The position numbers were made by a program, and so were the translations under genes. Positions 6,723 to 7,542 of a DNA stretch of 7,542 nucleotides are shown one piece after another; position 1 is the stretch's first letter, and every line of letters starts with the position of its first letter. The stretch comes from DATBIO01 sp036556965 (GTDB taxonomy: Bacteria > Acidobacteriota > Vicinamibacteria > Fen-336): assembly GCA_036556965.1 (NCBI GenBank), contig DATBIO010000002.1, positions 1 to 7,542 of the forward strand, written 5' to 3'. Under the pieces are notes generated by a model. That model made no database searches, was not told the DNA's origin, and was given only the letters and a program-made list of their open reading frames with translations.

Positions 6723-6751
6723 TGGACGCGCCGCCCGCGGGACTCCCCTGA
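6722..6751 (+). other. Nine-codon mini-ORF between nuoCD and nuoG
   Basis: An ATG overlaps the nuoCD stop by one base (TGATG, 6720-6724) and opens a nine-residue frame, MDAPPAGLP, that stops at 6749-6751, two bases before the nuoG ATG. A ribosome ending nuoCD could in principle reinitiate here and be delivered to nuoG, which has no strong ribosome-binding site. It may equally be chance. I do not claim a functional peptide. Confidence 0.2.
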
Positions 6752-6753
6752 CC

Positions 6754-7542
6754 ATGCCCAAGTGCACCATCGACGGGCGCGAGATCGAGGTCCCCCCCGG
6801 GACCACCGTCATCCAGGCCGCCCTGCAGGTGGGGATCGAGATCCCCCACTTCTGCTGGCATCCCGACCTGCCCGTGGACGGCAACTGCCGCATGTGCCTG
6901 GTGGAGGTCGAGAAGGCGCCCAAGCTCCAGATCGCCTGCAACACGGTGGTGGCGGAGGGCATGGTGGTGCGGACGGCCTCCGAGAAGGCGCGCGAGGCGC
7001 ACCGCACCACCCTGGAGTTCCTCCTCGTCAACCACCCCATCGACTGCCCGGTCTGCGACCAGGCCGGCGAGTGCTACCTCCAGGACAACTACATGCGCTA
7101 CGGCCTCCACGACTCGGAGGTGGAGGTCGAGGACAAGGTCAAGAAGCGCAAGGTCCAGGACCTCGGGCCGATCGTGCTCGACGCCGAGCGCTGCGTGCTC
7201 TGCACGCGCTGCGTGCGCTTCGAGGAGACGGTGACGGGCACGAACTGCCTCGAGTTCAGGAGTCGGGGCGACCACAAGGAGATCGGCACCTACAAGGGCG
7301 AGAAGATCACCCACGGCTACGCCGGCAACCTCGCCGACCTCTGCCCGGTGGGCGCGCTCCTGAGCCACGACTTTCGCTTCAAGATGCGGGTCTGGTTCCT
7401 GAAGTCTCACGATTCCATCTGCCCTGGCTGCTCCACGGGCTGCAACCTCGAGGTGGACGAGCGCGACGGCGAGGTCCAGCGCTATAGGCCGCGGCGCAAC
7501 CCCGACGTGAACAAGTCCTGGATCTGCGATCTGGGCCGCTAC
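6754..7542 (+). CDS. nuoG: NADH-quinone oxidoreductase subunit G (NuoG), 5' part
   Basis: NuoG is the large 75-kDa iron-sulfur subunit of the NADH-input arm of complex I. It relays electrons from NuoEF towards NuoB. The first 263 codons are present and the gene runs off the right edge in frame. A 2Fe-2S ferredoxin domain has Cys34, Cys45, Cys48 and Cys62 (cluster N1b). The next segment has His94, Cys98, Cys101 and Cys107 (N5). The two-cluster-like region has Cys147, Cys150, Cys153 and Cys197 (N4). Beyond it, Cys223-x2-Cys226-x3-Cys230-x27-Cys258 matches the extra N7 cluster found in only some bacteria, and marks the start of the molybdopterin-oxidoreductase-like domain. The start is ATG 6754, 31 bases after nuoCD, with only a weak ribosome-binding site. 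It follows nuoCD directly, with no nuoE or nuoF between. Confidence 0.97.
   Translation, partial: MPKCTIDGREIEVPPGTTVIQAALQVGIEIPHFCWHPDLPVDGNCRMCLVEVEKAPKLQIACNTVVAEGMVVRTASEKAREAHRTTLEFLLVNHPIDCPVCDQAGECYLQDNYMRYGLHDSEVEVEDKVKKRKVQDLGPIVLDAERCVLCTRCVRFEETVTGTNCLEFRSRGDHKEIGTYKGEKITHGYAGNLADLCPVGALLSHDFRFKMRVWFLKSHDSICPGCSTGCNLEVDERDGEVQRYRPRRNPDVNKSWICDLGRY

Noticed and set aside
4118..6751. An 877-codon plus-strand frame overlapping nuoB and nuoCD
   Set aside because: It is an Arg/Gly/Pro-rich out-of-frame shadow. The other frames encode complete, motif-bearing NuoB and NuoCD.
4050..7040. A 996-codon open frame on the minus strand opposite the nuo genes
   Set aside because: It lies antisense to three unmistakable complex I genes and its translation is His/Gly/Val/Ala-rich without any domain, as expected from the complement of GC-rich codons.
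1..7542. CRISPR arrays, tRNA or rRNA genes, insertion sequences
   Set aside because: No regularly spaced direct repeats, cloverleaf-like segments, rRNA-like stretches, transposase motifs or terminal inverted repeats were seen.

Overview
This is a very GC-rich bacterial window (clearly above 65 % GC by eye) with all genes on the + strand. It holds two unrelated operons. The first (307-4071) is a tight run of four genes of about 300 codons for alanine/glutamate/leucine/arginine-rich, almost entirely helical proteins that I cannot assign to a named family. The second, starting at 4191, is part of a respiratory complex I operon: nuoB, a fused nuoCD, and the first 263 codons of nuoG. The base composition, the NuoC-NuoD fusion and the NuoG type fit a GC-rich bacterium such as a member of Myxococcota or Acidobacteriota or a related uncultured lineage. 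That placement is an inference and cannot be settled from this window.

Layout. Positions 1-68 are the last codons of an upstream gene. Positions 69-306 hold a GC-rich hairpin and then a strong Rho-independent terminator (160-201), so the upstream gene is probably transcribed separately. Genes at 307, 1202, 2195 and 3154 follow with spacers of 4, 3 and 8 bases, so they are almost certainly co-transcribed and perhaps translationally coupled. No signal peptide, transmembrane segment or catalytic motif is visible in the four products. The second and fourth can be aligned without gaps over about 61 residues, and the first fits the same block with small shifts, so at least three look like divergent paralogues. 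They may form a hetero-oligomeric coiled-coil assembly. This is the least explained part of the window.

Positions 4072-4190 hold a good sigma70-like promoter candidate and an inverted repeat, marking the start of the complex I transcript. NuoB carries the four cysteines of cluster N2. NuoCD carries the NuoC signature and the quinone-site histidine and tyrosine of NuoD. NuoG carries the ligand sets of clusters N1b, N5 and N4 plus the extra N7 cluster. Together they form the connecting module and part of the NADH-input module of a proton-pumping NADH:quinone oxidoreductase. The order is unusual: nuoA is not upstream of nuoB, and nuoE and nuoF are not between nuoCD and nuoG.
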